Positions 56,647 to 64,000 of a stretch of DNA of 64,000 nt are shown here, piece after piece. Origin of the DNA: Planomonospora sp. ID67723 (GTDB lineage Bacteria; Actinomycetota; Actinomycetes; Streptosporangiales; Streptosporangiaceae); assembly GCF_015711605.1 (NCBI RefSeq), contig NZ_JABTEZ010000004.1, forward strand, positions 806,001-870,000. Direction: 5' to 3'. The notes below the pieces were generated by a model. That model was not told where the DNA came from. It was given only the letters and a program-made list of their open reading frames with translations, and did not search any database. Position numbers and translations under genes: made by a program. Each line of letters opens with the position of its first letter. The first letter of the stretch is position 1.

Positions 56647-57348
56647 TCAGCCTGCGGGCTGACCCCCCGATCCTCCGCGGGGCGGATTCCGCACCGGCCG
56701 GAAGTCCGCGTCGACCAGCCCGATCCGGTGGGCCACCACCGCCGCCTGGATGCGGTTGCGCAGGCCGAGCTTGTCCATGGCGGTGGAGACGTGGGTCTTC
56801 ACGGTGGTGACGCCCACGTGCAGGGTGTCGGCGATCTCCGCGTTGGACAGTCCCGTGCCGACCAGGGCCAGCACGTCCAGCTCCCGGTCGGTGAGGCCGG
56901 CCAGGACGCGCGGGCCGACCCGCTCCTCGGCCGCCAGCGCCCGCTCCACCACGCGGCGCAGCACCGAGGGGGCCAGCAGCGGCTCCCCGGCGGCCGCCCG
57001 GCGCACGGCGTCGACCATCCGCTCCGGCTCGTCGTCCTTGACCAGGAAACCGATGGCCCCGGCGCGCAGGGCGGCGTAGATGTTCTCGTCCTCGGCGAAG
57101 GTCGTGAGGATCACGATCCTGGCCGCGGGCCATGCCCCCAGGATCCGCCGGGTGGCCTCCAGCCCGTCCATCCTGGGCATGCGCAGGTCCATCAGCAGCA
57201 CGTCGGGGCGGAGCCGCTCGGCGTGCTGCACGGCCTGCGTCCCGTCGACCGCCTCGCCGCAGACCTCCATCTCCCCCGCGGCCTCCAGCAGCATCCGCAC
57301 GCCCGCGCGCACGAGCGCCTGGTCGTCGGCGACGACGACCCGGATCAC
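56647..57348 (-). CDS. NarL/LuxR-family response regulator
   Basis: The 233-residue regulator has a receiver domain (acidic pair in VVADDQALVR, phospho-Asp in DVLLMDLRMPRMDG near 54, Lys in GFLVKDDEPER). A LuxR HTH follows (LTDRELDVLALVGTGLSNAE, GVTTVKTHVSTAMDKLGL). The GTG at 57348 overlaps the stop of the kinase gene by four bases (GTGA). The regulated genes are unknown. Confidence 0.9.
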   Translation of the reverse strand: MIRVVVADDQALVRAGVRMLLEAAGEMEVCGEAVDGTQAVQHAERLRPDVLLMDLRMPRMDGLEATRRILGAWPAARIVILTTFAEDENIYAALRAGAIGFLVKDDEPERMVDAVRRAAAGEPLLAPSVLRRVVERALAAEERVGPRVLAGLTDRELDVLALVGTGLSNAEIADTLHVGVTTVKTHVSTAMDKLGLRNRIQAAVVAHRIGLVDADFRPVRNPPRGGSGGQPAG

Positions 57349-59102
57349 CGGAGCCGCTCCGCCTGTCGCACGCCTGCCACGCCGTCGTTGCCGCCCATGC
57401 CGTCCGTCTTCCCTTCCTCCCGCCGCCAGGGCAGGATCCTGCGCTGCGGCGTCATCCCGCATGAGTATCCGTCACGATCCAGCGGGAGCGTCGCCGCCAG
57501 CCGCCAGCCGCCGTCCCCGTCGGGCGCGGCGGACAGGTCACCGCCCAGGGCCCGCGCCCGCTCGCGCATGCCCGCGATGCCCTGTCCCGAGGAGGGCAGC
57601 GCGTCGCGGGGACCGGGCGGGGGCGCGTCCTGCGGGGAAGGGCCGCTGGCCACGTTCACCTCCAGGGCGTTCTCGGTCACCTTCAGCTCCACGACCGCCG
57701 CGGTGCCCGGCCCGGCGTGCTTGAGCACGTTGGTCAGGCCCTCCTGCACGATCCTGGCGGCCGAGGCCCGGGTCACCAGGGGGACGAGGCCGGCCTCGAG
57801 GCCGGAGCGGAGCTCGACCTTCAGCCCCGCGGCGTTCATCCGCTCCACCGCGTCGCGCACCACCTCCTCCGGGGCGGCGACGGGAAGATGGGCGAGATCG
57901 GGGTCGCGCAGCACGTTGAGCAGGCCGCGCAGATCCTCCAGCACCTGGTGACCGGTGGTGCGGATGTCCGAGAGGGCTTCGGCGACCGGCCCCGACGGCG
58001 CGGCGTACTGGGCGGCGCCCGCCCGCAGCACCATCGCGCCGACGTGGTGGGCCACGATGTCGTGCACGTCGCGGGCGATGCGCTCGCGCTCGGCCAGCAG
58101 GTCGGCCCGGGCCCGCTCGGCGGCCAGTTGTCTGGCCTCCTCTGCCATGGCCAGCTGCAGGTCGGCGGCGTCGCGGCGGACGCCGAGGTAGCGGCCGATG
58201 ATGATCGGCGCGGCCACCATGGCCAGCAGCGCGGCCACCCGGGCCGGGGTCACCCCCGCCCACTCCTCCTCCACGATGTTCAGCGCCGTCACCCCGGCGG
58301 CCAGGAGGTAGGCGACGGCGGTCCAGGACCACGAGGCGCGCATCGCGAACGCGCCGAGCGTGACCAGGAAGAGGCCCTGCAGCGAGTTGGCGGCGAACCC
58401 GGCGTACTGGTCGGCCACGAGGACCAGTACGGCCTGAAGCGCGAACGCCGTGCCCGGGAGCACCCGGGCCAGGCCCGCGGTGAGCCCGCAGCCGATCACG
58501 AACCAGCCGACCCCCCAGACCGGCCAGGGCCCGTCGTGCCAGTCGGTCCAGGTGTCCAGGACCATGAAGGCCACGCCGCCGCCCGACAGCAGCAGGTCGA
58601 GGCCGGGACGGCGCTCCACCTTGGCCACCGCCTCGATGGGGCTGCGCAGGTAGCGGCCGACGACCACGGGGACGGCGCTCATCCCGGCCGAGAAGTACCA
58701 GGTGGTGGCGGTGAGGGCGAGACCGGGATCGGCGAGGTTGACCGAGGTGGCGACTGCGGCCAGGACGGCGCCGGGCACGATCTGCCGCCAGGCGCAGCGG
58801 TAGGCGAGGACGCCCACGGCGACCGGGATGAGGGTCTGCACGGTGTCGGTGGTGAAGGTGGAGAACCGGTCGCAGACGACCAGGAAGGCCGACTGGTAGA
58901 CGCAGACGGCCAGCGGCCACCTCCGGACGAGGCCCATCGGGATCCCGGCCAGCGCCGCGAGCACCAGGGTCGCCGACCAGGACACGGGCTGGCCGGTCTT
59001 GCCCGAGACGAACAACCCGAAGGCGACTCCGGCGACCGACAGCAGGACGTCGAGCGCCGGGCCGCGGGCTCTCCCATCGACGGCCGGATCGCGGGGTCTC
59101 AT
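57345..59102 (-). CDS. Sensor histidine kinase with membrane-embedded sensor (HisKA_3)
   Basis: The 585-residue kinase has about eleven transmembrane helices (about 15-330) in two similar halves, each starting with a GxALDVLLS- or GLDLLLSGGG-like segment. This suggests an internal duplication. The phospho-His follows in RIARDVHDIVAHHVGAMVL near residue 365, then an HATPase domain with TNVLKHAGPGTAAVVELKV and GQGIAGMRERARALGG. It probably senses a membrane signal and phosphorylates the coupled regulator. The ATG at 59102 is preferred to the TTG six bases earlier. Confidence 0.88.
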   Translation of the reverse strand: MRPRDPAVDGRARGPALDVLLSVAGVAFGLFVSGKTGQPVSWSATLVLAALAGIPMGLVRRWPLAVCVYQSAFLVVCDRFSTFTTDTVQTLIPVAVGVLAYRCAWRQIVPGAVLAAVATSVNLADPGLALTATTWYFSAGMSAVPVVVGRYLRSPIEAVAKVERRPGLDLLLSGGGVAFMVLDTWTDWHDGPWPVWGVGWFVIGCGLTAGLARVLPGTAFALQAVLVLVADQYAGFAANSLQGLFLVTLGAFAMRASWSWTAVAYLLAAGVTALNIVEEEWAGVTPARVAALLAMVAAPIIIGRYLGVRRDAADLQLAMAEEARQLAAERARADLLAERERIARDVHDIVAHHVGAMVLRAGAAQYAAPSGPVAEALSDIRTTGHQVLEDLRGLLNVLRDPDLAHLPVAAPEEVVRDAVERMNAAGLKVELRSGLEAGLVPLVTRASAARIVQEGLTNVLKHAGPGTAAVVELKVTENALEVNVASGPSPQDAPPPGPRDALPSSGQGIAGMRERARALGGDLSAAPDGDGGWRLAATLPLDRDGYSCGMTPQRRILPWRREEGKTDGMGGNDGVAGVRQAERLR

Positions 59103-59230
59103 GGGCAAAAGGTATCCGGATCCGGCCGGTGCCCTCTCATCCTCTGGGAGGGCCGCGTCTCCTCCTAGTGGCCGGAAGATCGGCCGAACGGCTGGTCAAG
59201 TACGGCAAAAGAGCCCTTAATCTTCAGTCC

Positions 59231-59821
59231 ATGACCAATGACACCACGCTCTTCCTGGGTCAGTGGATGCGCTCCCCGGGAACCACCGGGGCCGTGGCAC
59301 CGAGCTCGCGCAAGCTCGCCGAGACCGTGACCGCGCCGGTCCCCCGGCGGGGCGAGCCGGTGATCGTCGAGCTCGGCCCCGGCACGGGCGCGTTCACCGC
59401 CGAGATCCAGCGGCGTCTGGAAGGGCGGGGGCACCACCTGGCGGTGGAGATCAACCCGAGGCTGGCGGAGTTTCTCGCCGCCCGGCACCCGGCGGTGGAC
59501 GTCATGGTCGCCGACGCGGCGAAGCTGCCGCAGCTGCTCCAGGAGCGCGGTCTGACCCATGCCGACGTCGTCGTGAGCGGACTGCCCTGGGCCGCGTTCT
59601 CCGAGGAGACGCAGACGAGCCTGCTGGAGGCCGTCGCCGCGATCATGGGGCCGAACACGGCCTTCACCACCTTCGCCTACAGCTTCGCCAAGCCGCTGCC
59701 GCCCGCGCGCCGCTTCCGGCGGCGCCTGCACGACACCTTCGAGGAGGTCGTGATGGGCCGGACCGTGTGGGGCAACCTCCCGCCCGCCTTCGTCTACCAC
59801 GCGCGCCGCCCGCGCTCGTAG
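59231..59821 (+). CDS. Class I SAM methyltransferase, PmtA-like (phospholipid N-methyltransferase type)
   Basis: The 196-residue enzyme has an N-terminal FLGQWMRSPGTTGAVAPSSR segment typical of the PmtA/KsgA-like lipid methyltransferases. SAM motif I is VIVELGPGTGAFTAEI, motif II is LAVEINPRLAEFL and motif IV is VVVSGLPWAAFSEE. Family members methylate phosphatidylethanolamine, but rRNA or other targets cannot be excluded. TAATCT (59217-59222) lies eight bases before the ATG and there is no Shine-Dalgarno, so the RNA may be leaderless. Confidence 0.8.
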   Translation: MTNDTTLFLGQWMRSPGTTGAVAPSSRKLAETVTAPVPRRGEPVIVELGPGTGAFTAEIQRRLEGRGHHLAVEINPRLAEFLAARHPAVDVMVADAAKLPQLLQERGLTHADVVVSGLPWAAFSEETQTSLLEAVAAIMGPNTAFTTFAYSFAKPLPPARRFRRRLHDTFEEVVMGRTVWGNLPPAFVYHARRPRS

Positions 59822-59870
59822 ACCGCACGGATCCCTCCGGGAGCTCACCGGAAACCCTCGCCTCACGACC

Positions 59871-59881
59871 GAACTTCGTTC
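59871..59881. promoter_or_regulatory. Inverted repeat GAAC-TTC-GTTC before the acyl-CoA dehydrogenase gene
   Basis: This short palindrome lies 38 bases before the start. It resembles operators of TetR-type fatty-acid or sterol regulators, though the spacing differs from the KstR consensus. A second palindrome TTGCG-CA-CGCAA follows at 59887. Confidence 0.4.
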
Positions 59882-59918
59882 TACCATTGCGCACGCAACC
59901 AGAACGGAGTTGATCACG

Positions 59919-61100
59919 GTGGACTTCACGCTCCCGGAGAGCGCCCTCGCCGTCCAGCGCGGCATCGCCGACATCTGCTCGCGCTACGACCTGGACTACT
60001 GGCAGCGCTGCGAGACCGAGAAGCGCTGGCCGGAGGAGGTCTGGGCGGAGCTCGCCAAGGGGGGCTGGCTGGGCCTGGCCGTACCCGAGGAGTACGGCGG
60101 CGGGGGGCAGGGGCTGCTGGAGCTGGCCGTGGCCACCGAGACCCTCTCGGCCTCCGGCTCCGCGGGAGGCTCGGCGTTCACCTACGTCCTCACCCCAGGC
60201 TTCGGTGCGATGACCCTGGCCCGGCACGGCAGCCGGTGGCAGCGCGAGCAGTTGCTGCCCGGACTCGCCACCGGCGAGATCGAGACCTGCTTCGCCCTGA
60301 CCGAGCCGGACGCCGGCTCCAACGCGCTGGGCATCTCCACCTCCGCCCGCCGCGACGGCGACGAGTTCGTGGTCAACGGCCAGAAGATCTGGATCACCGG
60401 CGTGCAGCGCGCCACCTGGATGCTGCTGGTCACCCGGACCGTCCCGGCCACCGAGGCGAAACCCCGCACCCACGGCATGACCGTCTTCCTGGTGAACGTG
60501 CCCGAGGCCGTCGCCGCGGGACGGCTCTCCTTCCAGCCGATCCCCAAGATGGGCGCCAACACCACCCCGTCCAACATGGTCTTCATCGACGACCTGCGCG
60601 TCCCGGCCGCGAACGTCGTCGGCGAGGTCGACCAGGGCGCGCTGGTGCTGTGGGACATCCTCAACCCCGAGCGCATCCTGCTGGCCGCCTCCGCCCTCGG
60701 CGGCGCGGAGGTGGCGCTGCGGGTCGCGGTGCGGTACGCCAAGGAGCGTGAGGTCTTTGGCCGCCCGATCGGCGCCAACCAGGCCATCGCCTTCCCCCTC
60801 GCCCAGGTCAAGGCCAAGATCGAGCTGGCCAGGCTGATGCTGTACAAGGCGGCCTGGCTCTTCGACGACCAGCAGCCGTGCGGCACCGAGGCCAACATCG
60901 CCAAGCTGACCGCCTCCCAGGCGGCCTGGGAGGCGGCCGACCACGCCTTCCAGACCCACGGCGGCATGGCCTACTCGCTGGAGTATCCAGTCGCCCGCCT
61001 GCTGGCCGACGCCAGGATCGGCAAGGTCGCCCCGGTCACCGAGGAACTGCTGCTCAACTACCTCGCCACCCAGGTGCTCGGGCTTCCCCGGAGCTTCTGA
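59919..61100 (+). CDS. Acyl-CoA dehydrogenase family protein
   Basis: The 393-residue flavoprotein has the N-terminal helical domain, the GLAVPEEYGGGG motif and the FAD-binding stretch ETCFALTEPDAGSNALG. WITGVQRATWMLLV follows, and the C-terminal motifs are REVFGRPIGANQAIAFPLAQ and QTHGGMAYSLEYPVARLLADARIG. The catalytic base could not be fixed by eye. It oxidises an acyl-CoA at the alpha-beta bond. GGAG lies nine bases before GTG 59919; a TTG at 59910 is the alternative. It is followed by an SRPBCC gene on the same strand. Confidence 0.9.
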   Translation: MDFTLPESALAVQRGIADICSRYDLDYWQRCETEKRWPEEVWAELAKGGWLGLAVPEEYGGGGQGLLELAVATETLSASGSAGGSAFTYVLTPGFGAMTLARHGSRWQREQLLPGLATGEIETCFALTEPDAGSNALGISTSARRDGDEFVVNGQKIWITGVQRATWMLLVTRTVPATEAKPRTHGMTVFLVNVPEAVAAGRLSFQPIPKMGANTTPSNMVFIDDLRVPAANVVGEVDQGALVLWDILNPERILLAASALGGAEVALRVAVRYAKEREVFGRPIGANQAIAFPLAQVKAKIELARLMLYKAAWLFDDQQPCGTEANIAKLTASQAAWEAADHAFQTHGGMAYSLEYPVARLLADARIGKVAPVTEELLLNYLATQVLGLPRSF

Positions 61101-61167
61101 GCGATTGCGGCGCGCGCCCGGCTGACGGACCATGGGCTGGTCCGTCAGCGAGCGCAAAGGAGCGCCC

Positions 61168-61584
61168 ATGACCGCCTACGCCAGCACCGTGATCGACGCG
61201 TCGGCCGACGAGGTCTGGAACTACCTGCGGGAGTTCGGAAACCTGGCCGAGTGGCTGCCCGGGATCACCAGCTGTGAGATCGAGGAGGGCACACCCTCCG
61301 AGCCCGGCGCGGTCCGCCGGGTCGAGGGAGCGGGCGGGCTGTTCCGGGAGCGGCTGCTCACCCTCGACGACGCCTCCCGCTCGGCGACCTACGAGATCCT
61401 CGAATGCCCGCTGCCGGTCCGGAACTACCGTGGCGTCTACCGGGTCGCCCCGGTCACCGACAGTGGCCGGGCCTTCGTCGAGTGGTCGGCCGTCTTCGAC
61501 TCCGACGACGAGCCGAAGATGACCAAGATCCTCACCCGGGGCGTCTTCGAGCCGGGCCTGGCCTCCCTGCACAAGCGTTTCTGA
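61168..61584 (+). CDS. SRPBCC family (polyketide cyclase/dehydrase-like) protein
   Basis: The 138-residue protein has the START-like pattern AYASTVIDASADEVWNYLR, FGNLAEWLPGI, a G-x-R-R-V strand and a long C-terminal helix. It forms a hydrophobic pocket for a lipid or aromatic ligand. The ATG at 61168 has AAAGGAG six bases upstream. It lies 67 bases after the acyl-CoA dehydrogenase gene and is probably co-transcribed. The ligand is unknown. Confidence 0.85.
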   Translation: MTAYASTVIDASADEVWNYLREFGNLAEWLPGITSCEIEEGTPSEPGAVRRVEGAGGLFRERLLTLDDASRSATYEILECPLPVRNYRGVYRVAPVTDSGRAFVEWSAVFDSDDEPKMTKILTRGVFEPGLASLHKRF

Positions 61585-61622
61585 CTCCCGGCCCGCCGCA
61601 CGACGGGCGTGCGGCGAGCCGG

Positions 61623-62984
61623 TCATCTCGCCCCCCGTCCTCCCCGCCGGATCGCCAGGCCCGCCGCCGCGATTGCGGCGGGCACCAGCAGGTACGGCCC
61701 GCAGGAGGCCAGCAGCACCAGGGTGAAGGCCGTGGCCACCGCGGCGACCCGCCGCCCGGCCCCGGCCAGCAGGCGGGTCGCCGCGGCGACGCCGACCGCG
61801 GTGACCGCGGCCAGGCAGGCCGAGGTGGCGCGCATGAGCGGGTCGAGCCCGATCCCGGAACCCACCGCCACGGCGGTGAGCGCACCGGTCAGGGCGGCCA
61901 GCAGCACCAGGCTGCGATGCGGCACCCGGCCCGGGACCGCCCCCTTGGCCAGGGGCGCGGGCAGGGCCCCGTCACGGGCGAGTGCGGCGCCGAGACGGGC
62001 GCCCCCGGCGATGTAGGTGTTGATCGCGCCGAAGCTCAACAGGACGGCCGCGACGGCGGTGACCGGCCCGGCCAGGCTTCCGGCGCCCTCCCGGAGCAGC
62101 AGGGCGAGCGGGACCGGCGAAGTGGCCGCCCCGTCGCCGAGCACGCCGATCACGGTCACGGCCAGCCCCAGGTAGAGCACGCCGACGACCGCCAGGGTGA
62201 GCGCCGTGGCCCGCACCAGGTGGCGGCGGGGGTCGGCGAACTCGGCCGACAGATGGCTGGCCGCCTCCCAGCCGACGAAGGCGAAGAACAGCACCCCGGC
62301 CGCCCGGGCGACCCCGCCCGGGCCGTGCGGGGCGAAGGGGGTGAAGCTGCCCGGCCGTACGGCGGGCAGGGCCGTCACGACGGCGGCGACCAGGAGGACG
62401 GTGAGCAGGGCGGCCAGGAGCAGCTGCACCCCTCCGGCCAGGCGCAGACCGGCGTGGTTGGCGGCGAACGCCGCCGCCAGCAGCCCGAAGGTCACCGCCG
62501 CGGCCCCGGCCGTGCCGAGGCCCAGGGCCGGGGCGACGTACCCCGCGCCGATCATGGCACCGGCCGGCACCCCCACCGGTATCGCGAAGTAGAACCACCA
62601 GCCGGTCACCGCCGCCGTCCGCGCGCCGAAGGCCCGCGCGGCGAACGTCGCCACCCCGCCGCCGTCGGGGAACCGGCCGCCCAGTGCGGCGAAGGTCAGC
62701 GCGACCGGCACGCTGAGCGCCAGCAGCGCGGCCCAGGCCAGGATCGAGGCGGGACCGGCGGCGGCCGCGGCCAGATGCGGCAGGGCGAGCACTCCGGGCC
62801 CCAGCACCGCGCCGAGCAGCAGCGCCGTCCCCTGCCCCGTCCCGAGCCGGCCGCCCGGTCCCCCTGCGCCCACGCTCCCGGTCCGCGGCCCTCCGGTTCC
62901 CGAGCCCGCCGCGGTCTCCCGGCCGGTCCCCGCGGGGAGCCTCTCCCGAGGACCCGCCCCGCCCCTTCGCCCTGTCTTCGGCAC
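61623..62984 (-). CDS. APC-family amino-acid permease (YjeH-like)
   Basis: The 453-residue protein has about twelve transmembrane helices after a long Gly/Arg-rich cytoplasmic N-terminus. The first helix has the APC entry GTGQGTALLLGAVLGPGVLAL, where the GPGVLALP turn binds the amino-acid backbone. Helix 6 contains FFAFVGWEAASHLSAEF. The start is uncertain: GTG 62984 has a weak site and GTG 62873 is possible. It is divergent from an Lrp/AsnC regulator, as amino-acid exporters often are. Confidence 0.82.
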   Translation of the reverse strand: MPKTGRRGGAGPRERLPAGTGRETAAGSGTGGPRTGSVGAGGPGGRLGTGQGTALLLGAVLGPGVLALPHLAAAAAGPASILAWAALLALSVPVALTFAALGGRFPDGGGVATFAARAFGARTAAVTGWWFYFAIPVGVPAGAMIGAGYVAPALGLGTAGAAAVTFGLLAAAFAANHAGLRLAGGVQLLLAALLTVLLVAAVVTALPAVRPGSFTPFAPHGPGGVARAAGVLFFAFVGWEAASHLSAEFADPRRHLVRATALTLAVVGVLYLGLAVTVIGVLGDGAATSPVPLALLLREGAGSLAGPVTAVAAVLLSFGAINTYIAGGARLGAALARDGALPAPLAKGAVPGRVPHRSLVLLAALTGALTAVAVGSGIGLDPLMRATSACLAAVTAVGVAAATRLLAGAGRRVAAVATAFTLVLLASCGPYLLVPAAIAAAGLAIRRGGRGAR

Positions 62985-63095
62985 CTTCCATCCCGCCTTC
63001 CCATCGATCGGTGATCCGGGAGGAAGGTAGCCAGTCGGGCGACTGTGGCGGCGATTGACCGGACGAATGATCGGAATAAGGGCAGAATCACTGAA

Positions 63096-63557
63096 ATGGA
63101 CGAACTTGATGCGGAAATCATCCGCCTTCTCCAGACAGATGCGCGGCAGTCGAACCGGGAGCTCGCCCGCACGCTCGGCGTCGCCCCCTCGACCTGCCTG
63201 GAGCGGGTCCGCGCGCTCACCCGGCGCGGGGTGATCCGCGGCTATCACGCCGACATCGACCACGCCGCGCTCAACCGGAGCGTCCAGGCCATGGTCTCGG
63301 TCCAGGTCCGCCCGCTCAGCCGGGCCGTGATCGAGAGTTTCAAGGACTCCGTCAGCCGGCTGCCCCAGGTGCTGAGCGTCTTCGTGCTGGCGGGCGGTGA
63401 CGACTTCCTGCTGCACGTCGCCGTGCAGGACCTGGACCACCTGCACGGCTTCCTGCTCGACCAGCTCAGCCAGCGCCGCGAGATCGCCGGATTCCGCACC
63501 TCGGTCATCTTCCAGCGGGTGCAGAACACCGTGATCAGCCGTCTGCCGTCCCCCTGA
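63096..63557 (+). CDS. Lrp/AsnC-family transcriptional regulator
   Basis: The 153-residue protein has an N-terminal HTH ([40 protein letters not shown]). A RAM ligand domain follows ([19 protein letters not shown]). It binds DNA as an octamer and senses amino acids. The divergent permease gene is the likely target. A promoter-like pair TTGACC (63055-63060) and TAAGGG (63077-63082) precedes it, and the start ATG at 63096 matches the family. Confidence 0.92.
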   Translation: MDELDAEIIRLLQTDARQSNRELARTLGVAPSTCLERVRALTRRGVIRGYHADIDHAALNRSVQAMVSVQVRPLSRAVIESFKDSVSRLPQVLSVFVLAGGDDFLLHVAVQDLDHLHGFLLDQLSQRREIAGFRTSVIFQRVQNTVISRLPSP

Positions 63558-63590
63558 CATCCCGTCCAGGGGGACGGCCGCCTGGACGGG

Positions 63591-64000
63591 TCAGGTGAAA
63601 CGCGGCGGGCGCTTGTCCCGTACGGCCTGCACCCCCTCGGCCACGTCCGGCCCGGTGAAGCCGAGGAACTCCATGGCCAGGGAGGCGTCGAAGGACGGCC
63701 CGGCCAGGCGGAGCCAGTTGTTCAGCGCGTACTTGGTCAGGCGGATGGCCTCGGCCGAGCCCGCGGCCAGGCGCGAGGCGATCTCCAGCGCCTTCTCGTG
63801 CACCCGGTCGTCGTCGACGCAGAGGCTGACCAGGCCCATCGCCTCGGCCTGCTCGCCGGTGACCGGCTCGCACAGCAGCAGGTGGTACTTGGCCTTGGCC
63901 AGGCCGCACAGGAGCGGCCAGACGATCGCCGCGTGGTCGCCCGCCGCCACGCCCAGCCGGGTGTGACCGTCGATGATCTTCGCGCTCCGTCCGGCGACCG
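63591..64000 (-). CDS. Enoyl-CoA hydratase/isomerase, partial (5' end outside window)
   Basis: The visible 136 residues are the C-terminal part of a crotonase-fold protein. They begin with [20 protein letters not shown], which contains the second oxyanion-loop region, followed by [20 protein letters not shown] and [20 protein letters not shown], ending KRPPRFT. It acts in fatty-acid or related acyl-CoA breakdown. The gene runs off the right edge of the window on the minus strand, so its start and the first catalytic residues are not seen. Confidence 0.88.
   Translation of the reverse strand, partial: VAGRSAKIIDGHTRLGVAAGDHAAIVWPLLCGLAKAKYHLLLCEPVTGEQAEAMGLVSLCVDDDRVHEKALEIASRLAAGSAEAIRLTKYALNNWLRLAGPSFDASLAMEFLGFTGPDVAEGVQAVRDKRPPRFT

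Overview
The window is high-GC DNA from a free-living actinomycete, most likely of the Streptosporangium/Nonomuraea type. The evidence is strong G/C at third codon positions, many GTG starts, several apparently leaderless genes, and marker families such as an HrdB-type sigma factor with a Lys/Ala-rich linker, DUF3040, DUF5999, a BTAD regulator and a tricorn protease. The gcvP - merR - bifunctional nuclease - ftsR - garA cluster follows the mycobacterial Rv1832-Rv1827 order. The family-level placement is inference. No phage, CRISPR array, rRNA or tRNA gene was recognised; one lone tyrosine recombinase lies at the left edge.

Layout. 0-12 kb: recombinase, RraA-like protein, a structured RNA behind an ECF-type promoter, PlsC-like acyltransferase, MecA-type penicillin-binding protein, small membrane and basic proteins, a tricorn protease and a coupled pair of bacterial-PH membrane proteins. 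12-26 kb: a WYL regulator divergent from an esterase with an operator between them, GDSL hydrolase, leaderless menF, class C serine hydrolase, a two-component system coupled to a DedA protein, a BTAD regulator, hydrolases, an AlkZ-like protein behind an overlapping mini-ORF, YigZ and a PIG-L deacetylase. 26-33 kb: a long structured leader before a tiny membrane protein, then a ribose-type ABC transporter, a beta-propeller phytase, a broken HAD gene and a GntR/UTRA regulator. The last four are tied together by four TGTC-N2-GACA boxes.

33-44 kb: pentapeptide-repeat protein, the menaquinone genes menD-menC divergent from menE (menF is 20 kb away), the principal sigma factor with an ECF-type promoter, a NERD protein, a TetR regulator, DUF5999 and small proteins. 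44-54 kb: TPR protein; gcvP under a tandem glycine riboswitch, followed upstream by the MerR/nuclease/FtsR/GarA cluster; a nucleotidyltransferase-phosphomutase fusion and a CDP-alcohol phosphatidyltransferase. 54-64 kb: thiC under a TPP riboswitch, a second two-component system with a small membrane protein, a PmtA-like methyltransferase, acyl-CoA dehydrogenase, SRPBCC protein, an amino-acid permease divergent from an Lrp/AsnC regulator, and the end of an enoyl-CoA hydratase gene.

Most genes are ordinary chromosomal functions. The least explained signals are regulatory: two structured RNAs (2106-2262 and 26155-26363), a repeated CTTTAC-N3-GTAGAT box found four times, the TGTC-N2-GACA regulon around a decayed sugar operon, and several orphan operators.
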